A stretch of 64,000 nucleotides of DNA from Folioceros fuciformis (Eukaryota; Anthocerotophyta; Anthocerotopsida; Anthocerotales). The number at the start of each line of letters is the position of its first letter. The stretch's first letter is position 1. The notes beneath the pieces were generated by a model. It was not told the DNA's origin. It worked only from the letters and a program-made list of their open reading frames with translations, and made no database searches. Positions 46,328 to 57,618 of the stretch are shown here, one piece after another. The stretch spans positions 1-64,000 of the forward strand of contig JBNGIO010006211.1 in the NCBI GenBank assembly GCA_049999805.1, in the 5' to 3' direction. A program made the translations under genes and the position numbers.

Positions 46328-46990
46328 ATGGTACGCCTTGGCCCGCTCTCGCTCTGTCCCTTGGCTTGAATCCGTAGATGTGGCTTTTTGAAGTTGCATG
46401 CGAAGGTTTGGTTTCAAACGAGCCGACTTGTTTGTTGTCCGCCTGCTATGAGTTAAATGGGAGGTCCGTTTTTTTCGTGTGTGTATGAAGCGGTGCACTT
46501 GGTTTGGTGTCTAACGCCGGGTTGCAGGTGCTCTCTAATGATACTGACCTCTTGCATCCCCCGGCCAAGCTCGAGCAAAAGAAGCACAAGTTGAAACGTC
46601 TAGTCCAGACGCCAAACTCTTATTTTCTGGTTCGTCCCCTCGCTGTTGTTTAGCTCTGACCTAGGAGGCATGAACTTTGGCAAGCTTGGTTCTCTGTTTT
46701 ACGTTCTAATTCGTTTTTGTGATACCTCAGGATGTGAAGTGCCAAGGCTGTTACACGATGTAAGTCCAGATGCCTGCCTGACTAGCTTCGGGTTATTCTG
46801 CCTTGGTTCCAAACTCTGATTTGAATTGGGCTACTCACCGGCAGTTTGCTGTTTCCTCGGATGCAGCTCTACCGTCTTCAGCCACGCGACGACAGTTGTT
46901 GTTTGCTCCACCTGCGGATCCGTGCTTTGCCAGCCATCAGGCGGGAAGGCTCGTATAACCGAAGGATGCTCCATTAGAAGAAAGGAATAA
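46328..46990 (+). CDS. RPS27: Ribosomal protein eS27 (40S subunit)
   Basis: This is a zinc-binding protein of the small cytosolic ribosomal subunit. Four exons (46328-46330, 46528-46629, 46731-46759, 46867-46990) join in phase to 85 residues, one less than the usual plant length. Exon 1 contributes only the ATG. The protein begins [20 protein letters not shown], then [20 protein letters not shown]. The zinc finger is CQGC plus CSTC (residues about 39-42 and 58-61). The tail is [20 protein letters not shown] plus E. All introns are GT-AG. The promoter carries a TATA box and a telo-box, as expected for coordinated ribosomal-protein expression. Exons 3-4 and the downstream flank recur as a truncated copy at 52192-52640. 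Confidence 0.95.
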
Positions 46991-47528
46991 ATTACCATGG
47001 CCGACGAGAATGGGGCCCTATCCGACAAATGGATAGGCCTGGGCTGGGCTGGGCAGTATGTAGTGGGATGTTAGAGCAACGAGGAGTGTAAAGGCCTATT
47101 TTAGGCGTCGGGAATCAAAATTTTGAGAGGTGTACTTCGTTTATTTTGCAAGGTTGAGCCTACCTATAACTTGGTATAGGTTTATTGTTACTACCTATGC
47201 CCAAGGGCTACTAATAGAGAGACTCCCAGCCATCAGAAAAAGGTCCCCAAGACCCGAACTTGTCCCTGGCTTGGGACATGGACATTGCGGGCATACAACG
47301 CCAACCGAGGCTGCGTCCGCGTCGGCAGCCAGTCCTCCTTCTGAGCCTATTCGCAGGCATTCACGATCGATTTCTCCTTGCTGCCGGTTTCGATTCCACA
47401 CGAGTCTTGCTCGTCGACAGCAGCCCCGGGTGCTGGCAAGTTCCTCTGAAACTTAATTCGCAACTGAAATCCTCTGATTCCCCATGCCATCTCTTCCGCT
47501 TCTGTGAGTCCGTTGAGCCGAGGCAGCC

Positions 47529-48604
47529 ATGGCGGTTGCTCTGCGCTGTTTGTAGCTGCCTGCGCTGCCCTCTGTGGCGCAGCAGAGGGGCCTGCCAGTG
47601 CAGCATCTCAGAGCTTCATTGAATCTTTCGCTGGGAGCTGCGCTAACTGTTCTTCCGCTGCAACACGTTCGTGGAACCCATTTGTTGATTTCGTTTCTTC
47701 CTCGAGTGGATTTTATCGCATTGTTGGGTCATTTCTGCTGGCTAGCCTGCAGATGAGTCTGTGCTGTGCTTTGTCTCATAACAGGTTCCTGGGAGGGGAG
47801 TCCAGGTGGTGGCACCAGCTACTGCAACTCCGTTGGCCCCACCTGTTACATCGCCGTCGGTGCTGCTCAGACCTTCCGCTGCGGAGCCTGCGAGGACTGT
47901 GGTGGACATCGAGTCTGAAGGAACGTTCTGCACGCTGTCACAGGATGGGTGGCCGCTACGCACAGCAGTGCGATGTGCTGTGGATCCTGAGGGGAATCCT
48001 GTGTTCACGTCTGGCTTCAATTGCTCTGCAGAACGGCCATGTCTTGGCCGAAAGCCGGTGCAGCCTCCATGTGCAATTGGAAACCTGGGAGACAAAAGCC
48101 ACAATTCTCGTTCAAAGCGAAGATAAGTAACACAGATGCTTCGGATGTTATGACGCTAAAGGTGGCATGGGAAAGAAGATTTGGCACTGTCAATATCAGT
48201 GATGAGCTGTTCGTCCTAATGTGGAGGAGCTTCTGCAGGCTCAGGATATTGGGGAGGCGGAAAATCGGGTATCCGGCCCGGGGTATGCTCAAGCTGCTGC
48301 GGACTCCTGACGGAATGTGCAGCAAGGATTGTTGGAGACTCATATGAACAGGGAGCACTTTGAAGATGTCCTCCGGTTCTGCAATGTCTATGCTCGTGTT
48401 GCGGCGGACGTGGCCCAGGTGAGCATAACATGGGTGGATAGGCTAGGGTTTGATCTTCAGGTATTGACCCGTGACCCGCAGGAAATCAGGGAGATAGGAA
48501 TAGAATTCCCCAGGGACGTTGATGAGAGATGCAGGTCTTCCATTAATCTGATGGCTCAGATGGCCTGGGAGCATGAGCGCAACTACATCCCGCCAGACGT
48601 TTAG
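47529..48604 (+). pseudogene. Pseudogene copy of the GluTR-binding-protein/PGR7-like gene
   Basis: The sequence follows the intact copy at 35884-36992 closely but cannot make the protein. Codon 9 of the transit peptide is a stop (tgtttgtag where the intact copy has tgtgtgcag). An extra base after NPVF (gttcacgtctgg versus cttccgtctgg) shifts the frame. Four bases are missing before the aacctggga block (gagcaacctgggagg in the intact copy), and one A is lost in gtcctaa(a)tgtgg. Further indels lie near 48308 and 48340. The last 87 codons again read in the original frame (MNREHFEDVLRFCNVYARVA to NYIPPDV). No function is expected unless a fragment is expressed. Confidence 0.9.
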
Positions 48605-50600
48605 GTCTCGCAGGGTGTGCTGCCAACTTTTATGGTTGCAGGTGTCCTGAGCTTTGACTGCCAGTTTAGTAGGCGTTCTGAACTGTTGTGAAGGACGTGT
48701 CGGCTTGTTGCAAAGGCACGTAGGCTAAGCAAAAAGCCGATAGGCTAGCAAATGTGTACACTGGATGACAAGGCAGGGTGCGAGCATTATTTGTGTGGAG
48801 AAACTCCAACTACTCTTATCTTCATCATGCACACCCTCAAGGAGCCGCTAAACCTGCAGAAGCAAGGTGTAAGCTTTTCAAGGGAATTGCGAATGCATGT
48901 GCTTGACGATTCTCAACCTCGCGTGATCTATCTTCGGAACGTACATCTCTACAATTGACATGGATGTTAAATTTTTCTTCCAACTTGTGAGCACTGTCGC
49001 TTGCATTACCTTATTAGGACGTCGTGCAGCTCGAACGAGACAAGCAGGTGTGTGCGTTGCCGCTTGTAGGGCAGCAGACAGAACCACTACGCTGTCACCC
49101 TAAGTTAAGTGGCCATCTAAGCAACCTGAAGTTCGGCTTTCGATAAAAGCTTATATTGTTTGTGCAAGATTCGCCACTGAGGGAGGATTCTTGAAAGTTT
49201 ATATTACACAGTTGTGCTTGTATTAAAATACACTCTCAGATTCCATCCCTCCAGTTGATTTGCACCCATAGGAAATTCGATTCACACTTCCTCCTCGTTT
49301 GGGGTGGATGGGTTATTTCACTTCTCTTTAACAGAGTCTCCCAGGTGCAAGCAAATGCCCAGGCAGCAAGAAGGTTCTTCAGAAAACCGCTCAACAGTGT
49401 GCAGAACAAAATTTAAATGCCAGGATAGGTGGTGGCCAAGATAGTAAGGGCCGGACCTCCTGCTGCTGGTGATTCGTCGTAGCCGTTCAGCCAGGAAATA
49501 CTTGGTCCGGAAGGTGGGTGATTCCAGCCTGGAGTCTTGGATCACCCACGAGCAACAGGTTGTAAAGACCTTTGCCCAAATCAAGGGATTGTAATGCCGA
49601 ATCAATTTGTGCTTCGTAGGTCTCTCTCCCCTGGTGGATCTAGCTTTTTGAGGCAAACACTGTCAGGATAAATTGAATCAACATGTTTGATGGTGCCCGT
49701 TTCTGGTTGTTTTCTCTCTGGTCCGAAAAAAGATAGGCTTAATGTGCTAAGAGCTTCTTCAACAAACAAATGGATTGAAGACGTTGGTTCTTCATAAGCT
49801 GAATCCTGGAGTGACCGAGCTGGCTGGACCTCAGAACTAAAGGAGCATTGTTCTCTTCCTCATCTTCAGCCTCAGATCCTGAGCTGGAGGACAGGGGCCG
49901 GGCCTTTGTCGTTCAACGAGTCGAATTGTTCTCGTCCTCTAGGTCTTGAGGAACTTGATAATTCTTGCTTGCTTCACAGCAGCCTGCTGCAAATCTGCCA
50001 TTTGCTGGGTAGCTCCTTGAAGTCCCAGAATGAGCGCGTTTGATCTCCTAAGCAGCTCGTCATGCGCTCAGGCTACCCTGGACTGTCAACAACGGATGTG
50101 CGCTATGACAAGCACGTTGCACCGTCCTTCCGACCATAAAGCGATGCATGGCTTGCTCTCAGCGTCCAGAGCACTTGTGACATATTCTCTACAGCCTTCT
50201 CATGGCCTTGATTTGTGAGTTCGACGTGTGTGCCTTTTCAGTTTTCATGCCTACTGATGGCACATACCTGTGCAAGAGTTGGAAACAAGCTTTTCTTTCA
50301 CAAAACAGAGGCTTGCCTCGATCGCTATGTATGTGTCAGAGCTGGAAGGGCTTGGCACAGCGTGAGGTGCGACCTCAGGGCTTGAGTTTGCGTTCTTCCA
50401 ACTTTGAAGGTTAATACTTGAATGACGCAAGATCGCAAGAGAAGAAGAGTATAAACTACTCAACCCTAACAAGCCATAAGCAACTTCTGTCTATGAAAAC
50501 ATCTTCTACTGTCATGTGTATTGTGCCTTTCTTCCAGCAACAAGTGTCCAATCACCCAACGCTAGTCAACATAACATCAGACGATAGGATGCACAAGCCT
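48605..50600. other. Duplicated 3' flank of the pseudogene
   Basis: This is homologous to 36993-38385 with indels, with no gene of its own. Short ORFs through it are relics of the duplication. Confidence 0.6.
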
Positions 50601-52050
50601 AGTTAAAGTGACATCTTTGGCACCCGTTGCTAAGTACACCCTTTCATATTCTGAACTCTAGCAACATCTCTGAACACCAGTGGCCAGTTTGCGGCTTTCA
50701 TATTCCCAACTAGGGCATGTTCCAAATTAGGGCGACATCTTTGACACCAATTGGCAATACGCCCTTCCATATTTTAGACTCCAGCTACCTCATTTGCCAC
50801 CAATGGTGAGTACGCCATCCTCATGACAACTAAAAGTATAAGGAAGGTGACATCTTCCACGAATTACCATCTTTGCTACCACTAGCTAGTACACCCTTTC
50901 ACACCAATTAATTGTACGCCCTCCACATGACAACAAGCTAGTACACCCTTGCACACCAATTAATTGTACACCCTCCACATGACAACGAAAACCATAAGGA
51001 AGACGACATCTTCCACGCATTAACATTTTTGCCACCGTTTGGCCAGCACACCCTTTCATATTCAAGACTCTAGCTACATCTTCCCCACTAGTGGTGAGTA
51101 CGCCTTGCCCATGATGACAAAAAGCTAGCACAATGAAGGCGACATCTTCTACAACGGTGGTCAAAACACTCCTTCATATTCCAAACCCATGCTCCATCTT
51201 TTGCACTAGTGGTCAGTGTACTCCCTTTCATATTCCAGACCTAGGCTTAATCTTTTGCGCCATGTGTCAGTATTCCAGTGTCAGCATCTACAAGGCTTGC
51301 ACAATATGCCCCATCCACATCACATACACAATTTGTCCCGTCAACATCTTGAAGGCTTGCACAATATGCCCCATCCACATTACTTACACAATTTGGCCCA
51401 TCAACATCTGTAAGGCTTGCAAAATATGCTCTGTCAACATCTCTAAGGCTTGCACAATACGCCCTGTCAACATCTCTAAGGCTTGCACAATACGCCCTGT
51501 CAACATCTCTAAGGCTTGCACAATATGTTCCATTAACAGCTCCAAGGCTTGCATAATATGTTCCATCAACATCTCGAAGGCTTGCACCATACGCCCCGTC
51601 AACATCTCTAAGGCTTGCACAATACACCCCTTCATAAGGCTTGCACAATACACCCCTTCATAAGGCTTGCACAATACACCCTTTCATATTCTAGGTCCAG
51701 ACTTTGTGGTCAATACTCCATGAAAAGCTTGTGCAACAAATGTCCTTTCAAATTTGATACGCCCTTTCATATTTCAGACCAAGGCTCCATCTTTTCCAAC
51801 AATGGTGTGAGTATGTCCTTTCATATTCCTGACCTAGGCTTCATTTTGGCACCAATTGTCAATGTACAATACTTTAGTGACATATCAAGGACTTGCTTCA
51901 CTTGTGGCACCATGTGTCAATAGTACAATACTCTAGACATCTCGAAGACTTGCACAGCACCCATGCCCTTTCATAATCCAAACTGAGACTCCAAAGTGAG
52001 TACTCAAGCGACATTTTTTGCAATAGCAGTCAATACTACCTTTCATGTGC
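50600..52050. repeat. Satellite-like array of copy B
   Basis: The first part has the same type of degenerate units as array A (gacatctttggcaccc, gtacgccctttcatattc, accaatggtgagtac). From about 51290 to 51680 a 33-bp unit, aaggcttgcacaatacgccc tgtcaacatctct, is amplified about eleven times, then shortened to 25-bp units (aaggcttgcacaatacaccc cttca). Array A has only one related copy (near 39504). ORFs repeating KACTIRPVNIS or CASLRDVDG are translations of the repeat. Confidence 0.9.
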
Positions 52051-52191
52051 ATAAGCTTCCCATCAAACGCTCCGAAACGATTTGTTAAATATTGGATCCT
52101 AATTAAGTAAGTTTGCACGGTGAATTGCTCGGGAAGAATCTGGGAAGGACCGCTCGGCCAGCTCACGCAGTGTGGGAAAACGATTTTTTCA

Positions 52192-52640
52192 TGGTTCGCG
52201 CGCTCACTGTTGTTTACCTCTAACCTGGGAGGCATGAACTTTGACAAGCTGCTGTGTTTCGCATTCTAATTCGTTGTTGTGCCACCGTGGGATGTGGGGT
52301 GCCCCGGCTGTTGTAACAACATGTACGTCCATATGCACGCCTAACCTGCTTCGGGTTATCCTGCCTTGGTTCCGTGATCTGATTGGAATTGGCTACTCCC
52401 CGGCAGTTGTTATTTGCTCTGCTGCAGCGCTCCGGTCTTCAGCCACGCGACGACAGTGGTTACAGCACAGATCCTGCGGATCCGTGCTTTGCCATCCTAT
52501 CGCTAGGGTTTAGGGTTTGCTCGCCTAACCAAAGGATTCTCCAACAGGAGGAAGGTTGAATAAATTCTTATGGCTACCTACAATGGGACCCTATCCGTTT
52601 GTCGGAGAGGGCATTATGTAGCGGGATGAAGCAGTGTGAA
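52192..52640 (+). pseudogene. 5'-truncated eS27 copy
   Basis: Homology to eS27 starts inside intron 2 (ggcatgaactttgacaag versus ggcatgaactttggcaag). It includes a damaged exon 3 (gatgtggggtgccccggctg) and a damaged exon 4 (tcttcagccacgcgacgaca, then cctgcggatccgtgctttgc). Exons 1-2 are missing, the zinc-finger codons are altered and indels break the frame. A telomere-like agggtttagggttt insertion or mutation sits at about 52506-52519, inside the exon 4 relic. Confidence 0.85.
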
Positions 52641-53165
52641 TGGCCTACTGTAGGCGTCGGGAATCAAATTTTGAGAGGTGTGCTTCGGTTTTCTTGGAAG
52701 GTTCAGTTGTATGCCCTAGTAGTCAGACCAAGGGGGTTCCATGTTAGTCACGAACCTGATCAGGCGTAGAGTGCTCACCCTTGTGGCAAAAGGGCAATGT
52801 TATGACGGACCTCGCCATCCTGGCACGACCTGTGCCGTCTGTAATTACACGCCGACGTTCGATTACTCTTTGGCTAAGTTAGCCGGAGGGCTACAATTGG
52901 AGAAGGGGCAGCCGTGAAAAAAGGTCCCCGAAACCAAAGGTAAACATTTGTGCTTTGGGACAAGGACATCACGGCAGACAACGGCAACCGAGGCTGCGTC
53001 CGCATTGGCAGCCAGGCAACCGGAACCTATCCGCAGGCAGGCCTTCACGATCGATTTCTCCTTGCTGCGGATTCCGATTCCACCAACATCTTGTTTGTCG
53101 ATTGCAGCGCCGGGTACGTGCAAGTCCAGGGTTGTTCGCGATTGAAATGCTCTGACTGCTGGGTA
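52641..53165 (+). repeat. Segmental duplication, copy C (flank only)
   Basis: This matches the eS27 downstream flank in copy B: ggcgtcgggaatcaaa at 52651 versus 47105, ccgaggctgcgtccgc near 52989 versus 47305, and cacgatcgatttctccttgc near 53046 versus 47361. It stops just before the position where the plastid gene would begin. Confidence 0.8.
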
Positions 53166-53967
53166 TGCACAACACAGATTTTGATGAGGACCAAGGGAGG
53201 GAGCAGGAGAGGCTGATTCGACCTGACCATGCTAGTTCTGCTCTCCCTCTGAAGCCCCGTGCCTTACTGAAGGGTGGGCCAGCTGCACTGACGAGCATTT
53301 CAGGAAGCTGGCAGAGTGTCGACTTTTCTCGGTACGAGGGACACATGGAATGCCATGAGTATTCGAAGTAGGGCCTCCACTATAGCCCACGTCCCAGGGA
53401 GCCATCTCTATTGACAATGAAGTGCAAGAATGTAGCGAGGCTGCACCCCATTCAGTCACAGTTCCGCACTAGGAATTGGGGCATGGAGCAACCGCGCGAG
53501 AGAACAATGGTCGCATTCCGTGTCCTTGACCGATACATCTTTTCGAATATCATAGCATCTTGATGACTTATTACAACCAACCTGAATTTAGAGTATTAAT
53601 CTCAACGGGGTAAGGTAATGTTAGGCGAGCTTCGGTATCCTCAACTTGAGCTACATACTCGTGTTCAATAATAGCAAAGGAGCTCTCTCTCTCTCGTTAA
53701 AACCCTATTAAAATTAAATTCTTAAGAATAATTTTAAAATAATATAATTATAATAAGTTACATTCAAACTCGACAGCGGACATAACTCACAATCGTTGCT
53801 TATAAATGGGCTGGCTTGGTTCATACATAGGAAGTATTTTAAAGTGGGTGAGCCTAAAGCCACACTCAAGTGCATTGGTATTTACCATTGAGCCCACAAT
53901 GACACTCATGTGCATTGGGGTATTCGCCAATGAGCCCGAAGCAACACTCAAATGCTATTGGCATTTG
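53166..53967. other. Intergenic, no supported gene
   Basis: Nothing recognisable is seen. Composition becomes AT-rich from about 53.7 kb. Confidence 0.5.
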
Positions 53968-54097
53968 CCATGTGTGTGCCATGTTATGTGCTATTGCTAT
54001 TCACTATGTGTGTGCCAATAACATGGCTGGTTCAGCCATGTGTGTGCCATTAACATGGCTGGTTCAGCCATGTGTGTGCAGCTAACATGGCTATTTC
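53968..54097. repeat. Tandem repeat, about 33-bp unit
   Basis: Units of ccatgtgtgtgcc(a)ataac atggctggttcag are repeated about four times with small changes. Confidence 0.8.
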
Positions 54098-54386
54098 AAA
54101 TGAGTTGAGATAAGATGGGCTAGAGAAGAGGACTTACCCCCATAAATTTATCTTTTTCAAGTTATAGCAAAATAAAAATAAAAATTCAATCTCCGACTAC
54201 CTAGTATAAGTGGTATGAGGCAAACCTTTTTAGGAGGGCTGAAATGGCATTTGCATGATCATTTCTTAAGCTTCTTGTCCTGTCCAACAAAGGCGGACTT
54301 ATGGGCTGGGAGGAGCTATGGAATGTTGCATACAATGAATTCCCTACCAAAGACTTTATAGTTTAGCAGCACAAATTGAAAATTGT

Positions 54387-54520
54387 CTTCTCCAAGATGA
54401 ATGAAGTGAAGAATTATCTTCTCCAAGATGAATGAAGTGAAGAATTGTCTTCTCCAAGATGAANNNNNNNNNNTGAATGAAGTGAAGAATTGTCTTCTCC
54501 AAGATGAATGAAGTGAAGAA
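54387..54520. repeat. 31-bp tandem repeat with 10-N gap (54464-54473)
   Basis: The unit gaatgaagtgaagaattgtc ttctccaagat occurs about four times and continues identically on both sides of the Ns. The copy number is therefore not known from this assembly. Confidence 0.85.
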
Positions 54521-55780
54521 AGCTCTAGTCGATACACCTAATGGAGAAACCCTAGGTCCATATGGCCTTTCCAAAGAGTTTTTTTATTCGGGGGAGCAAA
54601 TTCCTATGTGATCTTCCAATGTTGACTATGGTAGATATTATTGAAAGAGGTACCTTGGGGGTGAGCGTGAATGAAAGTCTAATCACTCTTCTCCCTTACT
54701 CAAATGCATCTGAGTCCGTGATTGGTATAAGATTAGCTTGGTGAATATCTTATACAAGTTCATTACCAAAACCTTGGCCAATCATCTTTAGCACAAAGCT
54801 ACATGGTTGAATTGGAGCTGGCTAGCGGGGATTTATCAAGTGTAGGTGTACTTTAAGCAATTTGCTTCTGATTAGAGAGGCCACAAGGTGGATTTCTTAG
54901 ACATGCATCTTAGCAATCCTCATCTTACTCAACTTTGTAAAAGAGTGTAATGCAATTGAGTGGTCTTTCTTATTGAAGTATGAACAACAATTCATATGGC
55001 CCTTCCTTTTGTAGATGGATCTTCATCACTACATAAGATGGGAGAGGGAGGGTGGTTGCTAATAATGATGTCATTGTAAGGTTCTGATTGGCAAATCGAC
55101 CGCCTAGGTTGTCCCCTTGCCTTCGCCTTGTTTACCAAATCACAGACTTTCTCGTGTCGAAGATTAACAACTTACAGAATGATATAGGAATCAAGGGATC
55201 CTATGGAAGCGAGCTTCACATTTCTTATTTAGCAAGTGATACATTGTGTGGCTTTTTTTTGTGCTCTCTAACTGTAAGGAAAATTAGGGAAAGACCAAAA
55301 TGTTGTGCCAAGATGTGGAGGTTGATGTGCATGCATTAGGCGAACATTTGACAATGTTCAAGGGCCTAATTCCACAAATATCTTGGAATCTCATTATAGA
55401 GAGAAGATTAGAATGCAATATTTGCAAGTTGAACTTCATATTTTAAAAAATTCATCCATGAAGTCAAGGCTACAACTTAGTATGCCTACCAGAATTATTG
55501 TTCTCTATCATATACGTAACGCTACCTTATGATACTTCATCTTCGTAAGGGTTTCATATACTAACGACATTAATAGGTTTAGGTCACTTATTTAAGGCTC
55601 CTTCATGAAGTCTGAGGCTGAATTTCTTTGAAATCGCCCAAATGATGAGGCTGCCAAAATGAGAAAGGTTGCATGGAAGATTTTGATGAGCCTCAAGTTG
55701 AAGGGGGCTTGAGACTTAGTGATCTATTCTCAAAAAGTAGAACCTACTTACTCAATAGATACTCTAGGCTATCGAGCTTA

Positions 55781-55884
55781 CTGACTTCCTTTAAAAAGGT
55801 TTCCTATCATATAGATTACAAAGTACTNNNNNNNNNNCTGACTTCCTTTAAAAAGGTTTCCTATCATATAGATTACAAAGTACT
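55781..55884. repeat. 47-bp sequence repeated exactly on both sides of a 10-N gap
   Basis: The 47 bases at 55781-55827 (ctgacttcctttaaaaaggt to acaaagtact) recur without a change at 55838-55884, with Ns at 55828-55837. This is the signature of overlapping contig ends joined without merging. Confidence 0.9.
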
Positions 55885-56036
55885 AAGCTGTCACACATGG
55901 GGGCTCAATATCTTCTCAAAATTTTTGCTCTTTTCATTATATTGGCTACTTCTAAAAGATCCTTATTATGGAATTCCACTGGAGCTAGTTTCTACCAAGT
56001 CTTCAAGTTATGTAATGGTATACTCCCGCATCTAGG

Positions 56037-57220
56037 ATCTATAGAGGATTTGGCCCTCCCTTAACACACCTACATGACATTTGGAAGACTCATAGAGTAG
56101 TCGCAACCAGACGATCTCAACACCTTTGTAATACTAGGTGGCAAGGAATTGTCTCCCTTGTAAATCTTTGGGACCATAGTGCTTGGCCTTGGAAGCATTC
56201 CTAGGCTCTACATTTGCAATACCAAGTGTCATGGAGGTGTGCAAATTTCATTCTACTTGTTGTGCAAAATGATCTCTTCAATGAAATTCTTGCGCTACTG
56301 CAACCCTAAACTCTACAGAAGCCCTGTAACCAAAAAGTTATGAAATAGGAACAACTTCTCAGCGACAGCTATTTTGAGATTAACTTTCTGAAGAGTTGCT
56401 AACGATCCAAAAGACCGGTGTAGGCAGTTAAAAATGAATAGGTAGTTGCTATAAAGCTACCTATAAGAGGTAGCTAAACATTCTTTCGATAATTCACTGA
56501 AGAGAGCTTTGCGAGAAAAAGCAAGACGATTCAGCATAGATTTGCAAGATGCTAACTGTTTGCAAAGCTTATGGTGAACTGAACATTTGAATCAAAGCTC
56601 TTATGTCACAAAATTGCGTCATGTTTCAATACTTGTGAAGAGATTGCATTAGTGTGGTACAAGATGTAGTCGAACTGACATTATGAACTTGTCAAGTGAT
56701 AACCCTAGAATGCGTGTGTTTTCCCACTCATACTGAGGAAGAAGGGATAGCATAAGTTTTGTTCCCTTTATTAATCTCGTGTGAAGTGAGCCACTAAAGA
56801 GTGGAAAGATGACTAGGAGCCTTGGTTTACGAAACCTGACACTACATGGTACACCAAGAAATTGCCCAACCGCTGACCCTCTATGTCCAGATTCGGTATT
56901 TTTGTGCTTCCACGCATGGGGAGGACGCATGTTTGATATGCTTATTCCGGATCAAGAGGACTATCTCATCTCTATAGAGAAGGCTATTTATCACTATGAA
57001 GATAGTCCACTCATCAAGGACGTAGGAAGCAAAGTCACAAAATCTTTTCTCATTATTTCAACTTCTTGGATGTACAAGCTACTTCTTGATAATTCAACGC
57101 TGTTGGACTACAATCACATTGTAGCGAAGGTTACATTTAGGTCCAGTTTTCACTCTTAGCTTCTCATATTAGTATAAAAAAGTCCAAGAATTTTGAAATG
57201 TCAGAGTATGGTGTTCCAAA
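56037..57220. other. AT-rich, no supported gene
   Basis: This probably continues the decayed retroelement DNA that hosts the younger LINE. No domain can be named. Confidence 0.4.
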
Positions 57221-57232
57221 ATGTAAGGTGCA
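57221..57232. repeat. Target-site duplication, left copy
   Basis: The 12-mer atgtaaggtgca here is identical to the copy at 62921-62932. It is preceded by ccaaa, giving the A-rich target typical of LINE endonuclease cuts. Confidence 0.85.
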
Positions 57233-57618
57233 TGAGGGTGCTGGCCAGGAAGTGGGGAGTGAGGGAGGGCAAGAGAGGTACGAGGAGGAGGCGGAGTTTG
57301 TTCTATCCAGTAATCTGGAAAGAGGCCGAGGGGTGGAGGTGAGGGAACTGGTCCCTGCATGGAAGTTCCACACTGCTGGACTCCCCAGTCACCGATTTAA
57401 TAGGGCCGGGCACCCTGTGAATTTGTCCAGTTTGGAGGACAGGTTTTTGCCCGCAAGTGGATCATCAATAGCTTCCCTGACCAGAGATAAACGTGTGAAA
57501 GCCCTCCCAGGCCAGGACATCAAGGCTGGGAGGCAACAACACGTCCACCCCAGTAGGGTGGGTGGACAGCTGCAAGCCCTTTTATAATTGTCTCAGCCCT
57601 CCTGGGAGGCACACTGTT

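Larger units (their letters stand above)
46620..52190 (+). repeat. Segmental duplication, copy B (eS27 3' half, decayed plastid gene, satellite)
   Basis: The segment from about 47483 onward parallels copy A (35845-40290). Its left part, from the end of eS27 exon 2 to about 47480, parallels copy C (52192-53165). Copy B therefore links both homologies and shows the order eS27, plastid gene, satellite. Confidence 0.82.
54350..56036 (+). mobile_element. Heavily decayed LINE (reverse transcriptase remnants)
   Basis: Fragments of a plant non-LTR reverse transcriptase appear in order in changing frames. Near 54500 MNEVKKALVDTPNGETLGPY resembles the conserved N-P-G-P-DG block. Near 54735-54780 SLVNILYKFITKTLANHL corresponds to the ...YKIITKVLANRL block. 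Near 55675 LKLKGA and QVEGGLRLSDLFSK correspond to the PKxEGGLGLRDL block upstream of the zf-RVT region. Stops and frameshifts are numerous. Two 10-N gaps lie inside, each bordered by a repeated sequence. This is an old, dead copy. Confidence 0.65.

Noticed and set aside
51133-51663. 176-codon ORF and its antisense counterparts in satellite B
   Set aside because: They are translations of a 33-bp repeat whose length is a multiple of three, with no start context or splice support.
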